Below are positions 37,115 through 46,350 of a stretch of 64,000 bases of DNA, piece after piece; position 1 is the first letter of the stretch; each line of letters begins with the position of its first letter. The stretch is from Pseudobdellovibrio sp031428275. Its GTDB lineage: Bacteria > Bdellovibrionota > Bdellovibrionia > Bdellovibrionales > Bdellovibrionaceae. The position numbers were made by a program, and so were the translations under genes. Under the pieces are notes generated by a model. That model did not search any database, was not told the origin of the DNA, and saw nothing but the letters and a program-made list of their open reading frames with translations. Location: the NCBI GenBank assembly GCA_031428275.1, contig JANPPC010000013.1, positions 1 to 64,000 on the forward strand. The letters run 5' to 3'.

Positions 37115-38386
37115 ATGGGACGTATTATTGTGAAAACCATGGCTACAGTCGCGGCTCTGACCATGACGGTAGCATGTAGTAAAAAAGCTGAAAGCACTTC
37201 AGTAACAACACCAAAGACACTTTATGTGGCCTCAGGCCTTTGTTACTCAGGCTCAGGCGTAACAACTTACACAGCGGCAACATCTTCGCGCGCGGTAACA
37301 AAATGGAATACCGAAACCGGCTTGTCTTCAGGCGTTTTTACGGATCTTAACGTTGGTAACAACGTCTCGGTAAATACCGCACCACAATCAATGATCGATA
37401 AAGGCGACCACGTATTGCTTCTCACTGAGAATGCGGTAACGGCCGCTGATCGTAAAATCTACAAAATTAGTAAATCTGATCCTTCAACCTACGTGGTTTA
37501 TGCAAATGACCCAACGGCATTTACAGTGGCCGCAACTCATATTACTCGCTCGATGGCTCAAGACCTTGACGGTACAATGATTTTTTCAAAATCTTTATTT
37601 GCCGAGCGCCTAAATACGCTTGGTGTTCGTATCGCCAAGGGCGGCGCGAATCCGTGGGTGAATTCGACAGCCACAACGGGCACTTGTTTCAATGGTGCCG
37701 CTGCGCAAATTCAAAATATTGCGTTACTATCTCCGTTCACGAACATGAATCAGGGTAAATTACTTTTTATTCACGCCGGTGCGACTGCTATCACCAATCG
37801 TATTGGTATCGTGCAAAGAACGGGTCTGACTTCAGGTACGGCTGCTGATTGCGCGGGCGCAAGCCCACTTGGTGGCGCCTCTACGGTTGCCCATACCAAC
37901 GCCCCTAACTTATCAGGTCCGGTTACTTTCTTAGGTACGGGAGCTTCTTTAACAAGTATGGTTTATATTCCAACTCCAGCTCCGGCAACGACGTCTGGTA
38001 AATTAATCGTTTCATATTCTGGATCAGTTGCGGGCGCTGTCGATAATAATACGAACTTCAACGTTGGTATCGTAATGTACGACATCACTGAAACATCAGA
38101 TACAGTTGCAACGGTGACAAACCCCGTTATCGTATGGCGTGATGAAAGCGTCGTTTTCGCACCCTCAGCAATGGCTTACGATGCAACGACAAGCTCGCTA
38201 TACGTAGCTGTTGGCGGATCTCCAGGGCAAGCCAATCAGACGACCCAAGCATTTGGTTACAATATCGAAAAATTTACGCTTGATCTAGCGACTCCTTCGC
38301 TGACACGCGTACACCATAACTTTCAGCCATACATCATAGGCAACGCATACACTAAGTGTATTTCAAATATGATGATTGCTGATTAA
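37115..38386 (+). CDS. Lipoprotein, tandem paralogue 2
   Basis: 423 aa, closely similar along its whole length to the gene at 35553. The lipoprotein signal MGRIIVKTMATVAALTMTVAC-SKK is nearly the same, and the C-terminus (IIGNAYTKCISNMMIAD) is identical. Differences cluster in the middle, e.g. QIQNIALLSPF for LIPQVSLMAPF. AGGAG lies 8 nt before the ATG. The function is unknown; a surface or periplasmic propeller is a guess from strand patterns. It has its own promoter-like block and terminator. Confidence 0.8.
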   Translation: MGRIIVKTMATVAALTMTVACSKKAESTSVTTPKTLYVASGLCYSGSGVTTYTAATSSRAVTKWNTETGLSSGVFTDLNVGNNVSVNTAPQSMIDKGDHVLLLTENAVTAADRKIYKISKSDPSTYVVYANDPTAFTVAATHITRSMAQDLDGTMIFSKSLFAERLNTLGVRIAKGGANPWVNSTATTGTCFNGAAAQIQNIALLSPFTNMNQGKLLFIHAGATAITNRIGIVQRTGLTSGTAADCAGASPLGGASTVAHTNAPNLSGPVTFLGTGASLTSMVYIPTPAPATTSGKLIVSYSGSVAGAVDNNTNFNVGIVMYDITETSDTVATVTNPVIVWRDESVVFAPSAMAYDATTSSLYVAVGGSPGQANQTTQAFGYNIEKFTLDLATPSLTRVHHNFQPYIIGNAYTKCISNMMIAD

Positions 38387-38430
38387 TTTAACTTTTGAAT
38401 TGTCAGTTTAATAGACCGAGTCTGACGAAA

Positions 38431-38460
38431 AAGAGCAGGTTACTACCCTGCTCTTTTTTT
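38431..38460 (+). terminator. Rho-independent terminator after lipoprotein 2
   Basis: AAGAGCAGG (38431-38439) pairs with CCTGCTCTT (38447-38455), followed by T-run to 38460. Confidence 0.9.
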
Positions 38461-38470
38461 ATGAATAGTT

Positions 38471-38968
38471 CTAATTTGTCGAATTCAACAAATCAGACAC
38501 AGTTTTTTTTAATTTTTCTACATCAAATGGCTTTTTAATGTAATCAGCCGCACCGACCTCTCGTGCTTTTGCAAAATCTTCTTCGGTCGCTTGCCCCGAT
38601 AAAAAGATTAACGGTATTTTTTTTAAGTCAGGGTGACTCTTCATCATCTGAGCTAGTTCAAAACCATTAATCCAAGGTAAACCAATATCCATAATAACTA
38701 AGTGAAAGTCTTGATCTTTGTCTAAAATCGCCGTTAGCTCTGCCGAATCAGCGGCTAGCATCACTTGGTAGCCGTCTGATTCAAGAATACGTTTCAATGA
38801 TTGGCGCTGAGTCTCGTCATCTTCGATTACTAAAATATTTTTAGGATTCATTTTTTTGTGAGCATCCCGAAATTGATCTAGGCTAACAACGGGCTGTTCA
38901 GCCATTCGCTGCTTGGTTAATCTTTCGATCTTTTTAATTAAATCACTGGTGATGAATTTTTTAGACAT
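38471..38968 (-). CDS. Single-domain response regulator
   Basis: 165 aa from ATG 38968. A 42-residue basic N-terminal extension precedes a CheY-like receiver: ILVIEDDE with acidic pocket near 45-52, phospho-acceptor Asp94 in VIMDIGLP, LIFLSGQ and YIKKPFD with the conserved Lys. There is no output domain. Its start codon overlaps the trxB stop as TAATG, so it is translationally coupled to thioredoxin reductase. The kinase partner is unknown. Confidence 0.88.
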   Translation of the reverse strand: MSKKFITSDLIKKIERLTKQRMAEQPVVSLDQFRDAHKKMNPKNILVIEDDETQRQSLKRILESDGYQVMLAADSAELTAILDKDQDFHLVIMDIGLPWINGFELAQMMKSHPDLKKIPLIFLSGQATEEDFAKAREVGAADYIKKPFDVEKLKKTVSDLLNSTN

Positions 38969-39918
38969 TATCCGAGCTCCTGGGCTTCTAGCCAACGTTC
39001 ACAGTCTAATGACGCCATACAACCCGAACCTGCCGCGGTAATCGCCTGGCGGTAGTGCGGATCTTGAACATCGCCGGCCGCAAATACGCCGTCAATATTT
39101 GTGTAGGTCGTACCTGGTTTAGTTTTTAAGTAACCAGCTTCATTCATATCTAAAATGCTATTAAAAATTTTAGTGTTCGGCTGATGGCCAATCGCTAAAA
39201 AGAAACCCTGTAATTTCTTTTCGCTGACTTCGCCCGAAATTGTGTTACGTAATTTCAGCCCCGTCATTGATTTTCCGTCGCCTAAAACTTCGTCAACGGT
39301 CGTATTCATCAAAAATTCAATTTTTGGATTTTTACGAGCACGATCCAACATAATTTTTGATGCCTTAAAGTTTTCACTACGGTGAATTAAAAAAACTTTG
39401 CTTGCGAAGCGAGTTAAAAAATTTGCCTCTTCCATCGCCGTATCGCCACCACCAACAACGCCAACTTCAACATCTTTGAAGAAGGCAGCATCGCAGGTTG
39501 CGCATGCCGATACGCCACGATTGTAATATTGTTTTTCAGACGGCAAACCTAAGTACTTAGCGCTTGCACCCGTAGAAATAATGATCGAATTCGCTTGGTA
39601 GACTGTGTTACCTACGTGTACCTGAAACGGGCGCTTATCGAATTCAACTTTCGTCACATTTCTAGTTAAAAAACGTGTACCGAAGCGCTCTGCTTGTTTA
39701 CGCATAGTTGCGATCAAATCAGGTCCGGTAATTCCATGCTCAAAACCCGGAAAGTTTTCAACTTCACTGGTCGTCATTAATTGACCACCGGCTTCTTCGC
39801 CCTCGATCATAAATGGTTCCATGCGCGCACGCGCAGAATAAATTGCGGCCGATAAACCGGCTGGGCCCGAACCTATAATAATAACTTCTTCAACTTTGTT
39901 TGGTGAATTTTCTGACAT
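38968..39918 (-). CDS. trxB: Thioredoxin reductase
   Basis: 316 aa, standard low-Mr TrxB. FAD site GSGPAGLSAAIY near 17, redox-active CATC at 139-142, NADPH-binding VGVVGGGDTAMEEA near 152, and C-terminal GVFAAGDVQDPHYRQA. It reduces thioredoxin with NADPH. It is co-translated with a response regulator, an unusual pairing. Confidence 0.95.
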   Translation of the reverse strand: MSENSPNKVEEVIIIGSGPAGLSAAIYSARARMEPFMIEGEEAGGQLMTTSEVENFPGFEHGITGPDLIATMRKQAERFGTRFLTRNVTKVEFDKRPFQVHVGNTVYQANSIIISTGASAKYLGLPSEKQYYNRGVSACATCDAAFFKDVEVGVVGGGDTAMEEANFLTRFASKVFLIHRSENFKASKIMLDRARKNPKIEFLMNTTVDEVLGDGKSMTGLKLRNTISGEVSEKKLQGFFLAIGHQPNTKIFNSILDMNEAGYLKTKPGTTYTNIDGVFAAGDVQDPHYRQAITAAGSGCMASLDCERWLEAQELG

Positions 39919-39966
39919 AAAAACCTCGTCTTTATAAATTAGAATGACTTGATTAAAAGGTCTAAA

Positions 39967-40632
39967 CTAATCGTTTTTTTCTATGAAGGCGATCAACTTT
40001 TTAGCCACGTCTGAAGGATTTTCAGCTAAACCTTTTTGACGAGGCTGGCTATCGGCTGGAAGTAAGTCTGTCTGCATATAACCTGGGCTAAAAAGCTTAA
40101 TTTGGGCTGAAGATGACCCCTCTGCGTTCAGCGTAGACACTAAACCACGCAACGCATGTTTAGCGGCCGCGTAACTACTAGCAAGCGGGTCTGCCTGGTT
40201 TTCAGCGATAACTGAACCAATCAAAATAATTTGTTTTAAGGACGGCCATTTCGCAGGTGAAGACAAAATCGCGTGTGTCAGCTCGGCAGGGTATAGAAAA
40301 GTTGTGTTCAGCGCCCATAAATGATCGCTCCACTTTTTGTTGGCGAATAGTCCATGCGGGCCACCACCGGCAAAATAAATTAAATGGGTCGGAGCAAATT
40401 CAGCCAAAGACTGAAGAAAATTAAAATCGACCGGAGTTTTAGAAAAGTCTTGTGAAATCAGTTTCGTATTTTCACTCATTTCACTTTGGCGTACGCTGAT
40501 TTTTCGAGACGCCATGAAATACGAATTGCGAGGAAATGATTTCACTAATTCTTGATAGGTCGCCCAACCCAAGCCGCGGCTAGACCCTAAAAGCGCAATT
40601 CGATCTTCTGAAGAAATTTGTCGTGATTTCAT
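39967..40632 (-). CDS. Short-chain dehydrogenase/reductase
   Basis: 221 aa. N-terminal LLGSSRGLGWATYQE replaces the usual TGxxxGIG. YFAGGGPHG stands where NNAG would be, with Ser in LIGSVIAEN and YAAAKHAL retaining Tyr and Lys. It is an atypical short SDR; NAD(P) binding is likely, the substrate unknown. It stands 49 bp upstream of trxB and could be in the same transcript. It is divergent from the ferredoxin gene. Confidence 0.82.
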   Translation of the reverse strand: MKSRQISSEDRIALLGSSRGLGWATYQELVKSFPRNSYFMASRKISVRQSEMSENTKLISQDFSKTPVDFNFLQSLAEFAPTHLIYFAGGGPHGLFANKKWSDHLWALNTTFLYPAELTHAILSSPAKWPSLKQIILIGSVIAENQADPLASSYAAAKHALRGLVSTLNAEGSSSAQIKLFSPGYMQTDLLPADSQPRQKGLAENPSDVAKKLIAFIEKND

Positions 40633-40668
40633 TTCTACTTATCAATTACAATATTTTTTAAAGCTTGT

Positions 40669-40947
40669 ATGCCAAAAATAACTATTAAACAAAAAAATCT
40701 TACTTTAGACGCAGCTATCGGATCAAATTTGATGACGTACTTACAATCGCAAAACGTGGCTGTAGCATCATCTTGCCTGGGAGACGGAATCTGCGGAAAA
40801 TGTAAAATGAAAATATTGGGAAATTTGCCTGCTTCCAATCCGTTAGAAGCAAAAATACTTATGCGCAACCAGGCTAACGAAGCAGAGCGGCTTGCCTGCC
40901 AAGTTACTATCGAAGGCGATTTAGAAGTCGAAACGACTTACTGGTAA
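40669..40947 (+). CDS. [2Fe-2S] ferredoxin
   Basis: 92 aa. Plant-type ferredoxin fold with cluster ligands Cys36, Cys42, Cys45 (CLGDGICGKC) and Cys77 (LACQ). A small electron carrier in the cytoplasm; the partner is unknown. Its stop is 7 bp from the convergent trmB stop. Confidence 0.9.
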   Translation: MPKITIKQKNLTLDAAIGSNLMTYLQSQNVAVASSCLGDGICGKCKMKILGNLPASNPLEAKILMRNQANEAERLACQVTIEGDLEVETTYW

Positions 40948-40954
40948 CTTTCTT

Positions 40955-41662
40955 TTATTTAATAAGCTTGATGTAATTAATCTCAATACCTTTGCGAACG
41001 AAAATCTTTTCAAATTCAGTCTGAAAATTTTCTGCAAAATACTTTCCACCCTCTTTGTACAAATCTAAAGTTTGAAACTCAACTTGGTACTTTGTTTGTT
41101 TAATTTCATCAAGTGACCATAAGAAATACTCTCGAGAATCCGTTTTAAACTCTAAAAAGCTTCCGGGCCTTTGCATTTCGTAGATACGATCTAAAATTTT
41201 CTGGCTAACAACGCGATTTTTGGGTTTACGCGGCGTTACCCACGGGTCAGGAAAGTGAATATACACATTGTTAATTTCTTTTTCGGCAAAAAGTAAATCA
41301 ATATCAAATGCGTGATAGCGACAGATCGCCGTATTACGCCCACCCGACACCTGCGCCCGACGAATAGATTGAATTAAAGGCTTATATTTTAGCTCTAAGC
41401 CGACTAAATTTCTTTCTGGATTCTTATTTGCTTGGTAGGCGAAGTACATTCCCGCGCCCGTTCCAATTTCGACATCTAACGGTTTGTCTTCAGCACATTT
41501 AAAGATCTCCGAGCGCCACTTGCCCTTGTTTAAAGGTGCACGTTCTTCATTGAAGGCGAAATCTTTAAATTCAGTATCTAAAGCTACCGCATAAGCGTTC
41601 GGCTTCGGAAGATTGCGCGTTAAGTTTGTTCGTTGCGGACGCTCTTCGTTATATTCAGACAT
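40955..41662 (-). CDS. trmB: tRNA (guanine-N7-)-methyltransferase
   Basis: 235 aa. SAM site VEIGTGAGMYFAYQA near 60 and LVGLELKYKPLIQS near 82. The family signature YIHFPDPW near 135 is followed by KPKNRVVSQ. It methylates G46 in tRNA. The usual PDPWPKKRH reads PDPWVTPRKPKNR, a lineage variation. It is 1 bp downstream of the CDF transporter on the same strand, so the two are coupled. Confidence 0.9.
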   Translation of the reverse strand: MSEYNEERPQRTNLTRNLPKPNAYAVALDTEFKDFAFNEERAPLNKGKWRSEIFKCAEDKPLDVEIGTGAGMYFAYQANKNPERNLVGLELKYKPLIQSIRRAQVSGGRNTAICRYHAFDIDLLFAEKEINNVYIHFPDPWVTPRKPKNRVVSQKILDRIYEMQRPGSFLEFKTDSREYFLWSLDEIKQTKYQVEFQTLDLYKEGGKYFAENFQTEFEKIFVRKGIEINYIKLIK

Positions 41663-41663
41663 A

Positions 41664-42647
41664 TTACACCGTGTATTGAGGGCCTTTAATTAAATGTATT
41701 TTAGTAAATGGGCGTTCGCCCGCGAATGCTGACTTTCGAACCGGGCAATCAGATAATGCGCAAACTTGACAATAAAGTTGTTGGCAAGGGTCCATGTGAA
41801 ATGCGAACTCTCCGTCAAACTGATAAGCTTTAACAACATTAATTTCGAAATCGTGGGCCGCCGCATGAGCCTTTTCGACGTCCCAAAAGTACGGAACAAC
41901 CATGTGAGCGTCGATATGGTGAAAGTTACCAGATCTAATCATACGCATATTATGAATGTCGATAACTCCTAAACGCCGCTTGCTTTCGATGACCTGAGCT
42001 AACTCGGTTAGGGCTTCTTCATCAGTTTCATCAAGTAGCGCACCTGAATTACGGCGTAAAATTTTGTACGCTTCAAATCCAAGCCACAGACCCATCAAAC
42101 AACCGACTACAGAATCGATCCATAACAAATTAGTTAGCCGCACAAGTACTAAGCCAATAGCAACCCCGGCGGTGGTCATCACGTCTGACATGACATGCTT
42201 ACCGCTAGCCTTCAGTGCCTCAGAGCGGTTAGCTTTACCAGAGTAAATTAAAAACATCCCGGTCACTAAGTTTAGTAAAGTGGCCGCTCCTAAGTAAATA
42301 AAGCCGTGATCAAAATTTTTAATTTCCGCAGCGTAAAAAAAAGATTTAATAGATTGAAACATAACCGAAAGAGCCGCAAAAAATATTAAGCCGCCTTCAA
42401 ATGCCGCTGAAAAATATTCCATTTTACCGTGACCGTACGGATGGTTTTCATCGGCAGGCTGAGCCGCTAGTTTTACTGCATACAACGCAATGATCGAAGT
42501 AATTACGTTGACTACAGTTTCTAAAGCGTCAGACAAGACCGCAACTGAATTTGTTGCGTAGTAGGCTTTAGTTTTAAGAGTTAAGACAACGACACTGACA
42601 ACTAATGAAAGTACGGCCGCAGTCAGGCTTTTTTTGACAAATGACAT
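41664..42647 (-). CDS. Cation diffusion facilitator (metal efflux) with Cys tail
   Basis: 327 aa. Six membrane segments, about residues 7-210, with metal sites SDALETVVN (TM2) and GKHVMSDVMTT (TM5, His/Asp). A cytoplasmic domain includes FHHIDAHMVVPYF. The C-terminal tail carries four cysteines at about 288, 293, 296 and 301 (CQQLYCQVCALSDC), not usual for FieF/YiiP, and may bind Zn, Fe or Cu. It exports a divalent metal by proton antiport; the specificity is unclear. Confidence 0.9.
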   Translation of the reverse strand: MSFVKKSLTAAVLSLVVSVVVLTLKTKAYYATNSVAVLSDALETVVNVITSIIALYAVKLAAQPADENHPYGHGKMEYFSAAFEGGLIFFAALSVMFQSIKSFFYAAEIKNFDHGFIYLGAATLLNLVTGMFLIYSGKANRSEALKASGKHVMSDVMTTAGVAIGLVLVRLTNLLWIDSVVGCLMGLWLGFEAYKILRRNSGALLDETDEEALTELAQVIESKRRLGVIDIHNMRMIRSGNFHHIDAHMVVPYFWDVEKAHAAAHDFEINVVKAYQFDGEFAFHMDPCQQLYCQVCALSDCPVRKSAFAGERPFTKIHLIKGPQYTV

Positions 42648-42670
42648 AGCATTGCTATGGCATAAATATA

Positions 42671-43666
42671 TTAGGCTGTCTTTCTTTTTCTATCGAATAT
42701 GCTGATCACTGCAGACTGCTCAAGACGCCGGTCTTTTTCACTTTTCACGTCGTAACCAACGACGCAATTGCGGCCTTGAGCTTTAGCTGCGTATAACGCC
42801 ATATCAGCGCGACGAACCAATTCTTTTGGGTTAACGGCATCGGTATCTTTCGAGGTGGCAAAGCCAATCGATAACGTTAGTTTGATTGAATCTTTACCTT
42901 GCATAAATGTCATTTGCTCGACACGCTTTCTAAGGCGCTCGCAAAAATGCTCGACTCCCGACAATGGAGTTTCAGATAAGACGATTAAAAACTCATCACC
43001 GCCGTAACGGGCCGGAATATCAATATTTCGGGTTGATGCTTTAATAATCTTACCGACTTCAGAAAGAACATAACTTCCGAACAAGTGGTCGTGGCCATCA
43101 TTGACCGTTTTGAAGTGATCCATATCAATCATCACGACAGTAACCGGACGGTTAAATCTTTTTCCACGCTCAATTTCAAATTCTAATTTTTGAAAGATAG
43201 AGCGCATATTAAACAAACCGGTTAAATCATCGATCTCGACAAGCTCTTGCAATTTTTGATTTGCATCTACTAATTCTTCTTTGGCATCACGAAAACGAAG
43301 TTGTGCGCGAACGCGTGCTAAGAACTCAAGTGGAACAAACGGCGAAACAATATAGTCGCAAGCGCCTAAGTCTAAGCACTGAGTGATCTGATCAGTTGAA
43401 GAGTTTGAAGAAGCCACAATCAATGAGGTGGTATCTAGGTAGCCAGTTAATGAATTTAAATATTTTAAACCGTCGTCGTTTGAAAACTCTGGATCGACAA
43501 TAATCATCTGCGGTTTCCAGTAATTTAAAAATTCGTTGGCCTCTTGAAACGAGGTCAAACCTCGCACATCGTAGCCTTCCCAGCGTAAGGGTTCCATCAT
43601 TAATTCAAGTGTTTCGGGGTCTTCGTCTAAAACGAGGATCGGCCGGTTTTTAGGGTCTTTTTTCAT
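42671..43666 (-). CDS. Response regulator with GGDEF diguanylate cyclase
   Basis: 331 aa. Receiver domain at 8-125 with phospho-acceptor Asp58 (IIVDPE). GGDEF domain at about 145-310 with intact GGDEF at 222-226. The inhibitory I-site RNID is at 213-216, exactly five residues before it. It should make c-di-GMP under phosphorylation control and be product-inhibited. The PilZ protein at 33.9 kb is a possible downstream receptor. No kinase is nearby. Confidence 0.93.
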   Translation of the reverse strand: MKKDPKNRPILVLDEDPETLELMMEPLRWEGYDVRGLTSFQEANEFLNYWKPQMIIVDPEFSNDDGLKYLNSLTGYLDTTSLIVASSNSSTDQITQCLDLGACDYIVSPFVPLEFLARVRAQLRFRDAKEELVDANQKLQELVEIDDLTGLFNMRSIFQKLEFEIERGKRFNRPVTVVMIDMDHFKTVNDGHDHLFGSYVLSEVGKIIKASTRNIDIPARYGGDEFLIVLSETPLSGVEHFCERLRKRVEQMTFMQGKDSIKLTLSIGFATSKDTDAVNPKELVRRADMALYAAKAQGRNCVVGYDVKSEKDRRLEQSAVISIFDRKRKTA

Positions 43667-43850
43667 TCATTATCTTATCGGCTTTTTTCTATCGAATTTA
43701 AGTCCTAAATAACTTGATTTTAGCGTTTCATTTTAAAACACGACCTTGTTCTAAGACTAGGCAATACCGCCCCAATCGCAGAACACAGCGCAAACGTAGT
43801 TGCCGTGTTTTTATTTACTTTTCCAGAGGCGCTAGCTAGACTCCTTCGAT

Positions 43851-46247
43851 ATGAAATACAACGAAATCGAAGCAAAGTGGCAAAAAGTCTGGGCCGACAA
43901 AGAAGCTTACAAAGCTGCTGCGTCTTCAACGAAACCAAAATACTACGCACTCGATATGTTCCCGTATCCATCAGGATCTGGTTTACATATGGGGCACATC
44001 GCTTCGTATACACCAGGTGATATTGTTTCACGTTACAAACGTGCAAAAGGTTTTAACGTGCTTCACCCAATGGGCTTCGATGCATTCGGATTACCGGCCG
44101 AACAATTTGCAATTCAGACCGGCGTGCACCCCGCTATCACGACTGAAAAATCAATCGACTCTTTTCGCGCTACTTTGCAAAAATATGGTTTTAGTTACGA
44201 TTGGTCTCGCGAAATTTCGACGGCTGAACCTAACTACTACAAATGGACGCAAAGTATTTTCTTAACCTTGTTCGAAAAAGGTTTAGCTTATCAAAAAGAA
44301 GTTCCGGTTAACTGGTGCCCCGAACTAAAAACTGTCTTAGCCAACGACGAAATCGTTGATGGTAAGTCAGAACGCGGTGGCCACCCCGTTATTCGCGTTC
44401 CGATGAAACAGTGGATGCTGAAAATCACTGATTACGCTGAACGATTACTTAATGATTTAGATAAAGTCGACTGGCCCGAGCGTACTAAAGAAGGTCAGCG
44501 CAACTGGATCGGCAAATCAGAAGGCGCACTAGTAAAATTCAAAGTAAAAGGCGTACCAGACCAGCTTGAAATTTTCACGACCCGCCCTGATACCATTTTC
44601 GGCGCAAGCTTTATGGTGATTGCGCCCGAAAATCCGTTGGTGGTGAAGATCACAACCCAAGGGCAAGCGATGAAAATCGCTGATTACATCGAAGCGACCG
44701 CAAAAAAATCTGAAGTTGACCGCAAAGCCACGACTGAAAAAACCGGCGTTTTCACGGGCGGCTATGCCATCAACCCACTTAATCAAAAAGAGATTCCGAT
44801 CTGGATCGCCGATTACGTTATGATGGATTACGGCACCGGCGCCATCATGGCCGTACCGGGTCACGATGAACGCGATTTCGAATTTGCAAAGAAATTCGAC
44901 TTACCGATTTTACGCGTACTCGAATCTGAAACTGAATTACCATTCACCGGCGAAGGTAAATTAATCAACTCAGAATTTTTAAATGGTTTTTCTAAAGAAG
45001 ACGCAATTAAAAAAATGATTGCGTACATCGAAAAAGAAAATTTAGGTAAAAGACAAATTAATTATAAACTGCGTGATTGGTTATTCTCGCGCCAACGCTA
45101 TTGGGGCGAGCCATTTCCAATTATTCAAACCGCCGACGGAACTTTAAAAGGCGTTCCCGCGGGCGAACTTCCCGTCACATTACCTGACGTTGCTGATTTT
45201 GAACCTTCGGCAACGGGCGAAGCCCCGCTGGCAAAAAATGAAGCTTGGGTTAATTATAATAAAAACGGCCTTGTCGGAAAACGCATAACCGATACAATGC
45301 CCGGAGCCGCGGGCTCTTCATGGTATTTTTTCCGCTATGCTGATCCACATAATAATAAAGAAGCCTACAGCCAAGAATCAGCAAAGTACTGGATGCCCGT
45401 TGATCTTTACGTGGGTGGCCCCGAGCACACAGTCGGTCATTTACTGTATTCACGTTTTTGGACCAAGGTGCTTTTTGATGCAGGGCTATCTCCGGTTGAT
45501 GAGCCTTTCAAAAAGTTAGCGCACCAAGGAATGATCTTGGGCCCTGACGGAGAAAAAATGTCGAAGTCGCGCGGTAACGTAATTGCGGCCGATTCAGTGG
45601 CGAACGAATACGGAGTCGATGCACTTCGTTGCTACGTTAGCTTTTTAGGCCCCATGGATAAAGACAAGCCATGGTCTTCATCAGGAATTGACGGCGTAAA
45701 AAGATTTCTAGATCGCATCACCCGCTTAGTGATGAACGAAGAAACTCAAAGCTGTATTGCCGACGATTCGGCCTTACCAGCTGAAGTCGAAAAATTATTA
45801 CACAAAACGATTAAAAAAGTTTCAGAAGACATCGAAAACTTAAGCTTCAATACGTCGATTAGTCAGATGATGATTTTCGTGAACGAACTTTACAAAACAG
45901 AATGTCATTCAAAGCTAGCGTTGAAGCCACTTGTGCAATTGTTACAACCTTTTGCTCCGCACACGGCTGAACAACTGTGGGAAAAAATGGGTGGATCTGG
46001 TTTAGTGGTGAACGCGGCTTGGCCTCAATTCAAAGCTGAGCTTTGTCAGGACGATACGGTCACAATGGGTGTGCAAGTGAACGGCAAAATGCGCGGCACG
46101 ATTGAACTACCAATAGCCGCCGACGAAAAAACCGCACTGGCCGAGGCAATGAAAGTGGTCACGGTCGCATCAGCTCTTGGTGGAAAAGCTCCGACGAAGG
46201 TGATCTATAAAGCCGGAAAAATTCTAAACTTAATCGTACCTCAGTAA
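43851..46247 (+). CDS. leuS: Leucyl-tRNA synthetase
   Basis: 798 aa, the shorter bacterial form. The HIGH motif reads HMGH at 46-49, the KMSKS motif (EKMSKSRGN) is near 569, and a CP1 editing domain with FTTRPDTIFGASFM lies near 240. The C-terminus has the anticodon-binding and tail regions (VQVNGKMRGTIELP). It charges tRNA-Leu. A terminator hairpin follows. Confidence 0.97.
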   Translation: MKYNEIEAKWQKVWADKEAYKAAASSTKPKYYALDMFPYPSGSGLHMGHIASYTPGDIVSRYKRAKGFNVLHPMGFDAFGLPAEQFAIQTGVHPAITTEKSIDSFRATLQKYGFSYDWSREISTAEPNYYKWTQSIFLTLFEKGLAYQKEVPVNWCPELKTVLANDEIVDGKSERGGHPVIRVPMKQWMLKITDYAERLLNDLDKVDWPERTKEGQRNWIGKSEGALVKFKVKGVPDQLEIFTTRPDTIFGASFMVIAPENPLVVKITTQGQAMKIADYIEATAKKSEVDRKATTEKTGVFTGGYAINPLNQKEIPIWIADYVMMDYGTGAIMAVPGHDERDFEFAKKFDLPILRVLESETELPFTGEGKLINSEFLNGFSKEDAIKKMIAYIEKENLGKRQINYKLRDWLFSRQRYWGEPFPIIQTADGTLKGVPAGELPVTLPDVADFEPSATGEAPLAKNEAWVNYNKNGLVGKRITDTMPGAAGSSWYFFRYADPHNNKEAYSQESAKYWMPVDLYVGGPEHTVGHLLYSRFWTKVLFDAGLSPVDEPFKKLAHQGMILGPDGEKMSKSRGNVIAADSVANEYGVDALRCYVSFLGPMDKDKPWSSSGIDGVKRFLDRITRLVMNEETQSCIADDSALPAEVEKLLHKTIKKVSEDIENLSFNTSISQMMIFVNELYKTECHSKLALKPLVQLLQPFAPHTAEQLWEKMGGSGLVVNAAWPQFKAELCQDDTVTMGVQVNGKMRGTIELPIAADEKTALAEAMKVVTVASALGGKAPTKVIYKAGKILNLIVPQ

Positions 46248-46256
46248 AAGTTTGCT

Positions 46257-46283
46257 TGGCCCTCTTAGAGGGCCATTATTTCT
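46257..46283 (+). terminator. Terminator after leuS
   Basis: TGGCCCTC (46257-46264) pairs with GAGGGCCA (46268-46275), followed by TTATTTCTT. Confidence 0.75.
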
Positions 46284-46350
46284 TGCATCGACCAAGATAA
46301 GACTGTAATAAGTTTTTATAACTTTTTACAGTTTTTGGAGGATGCCCCTG

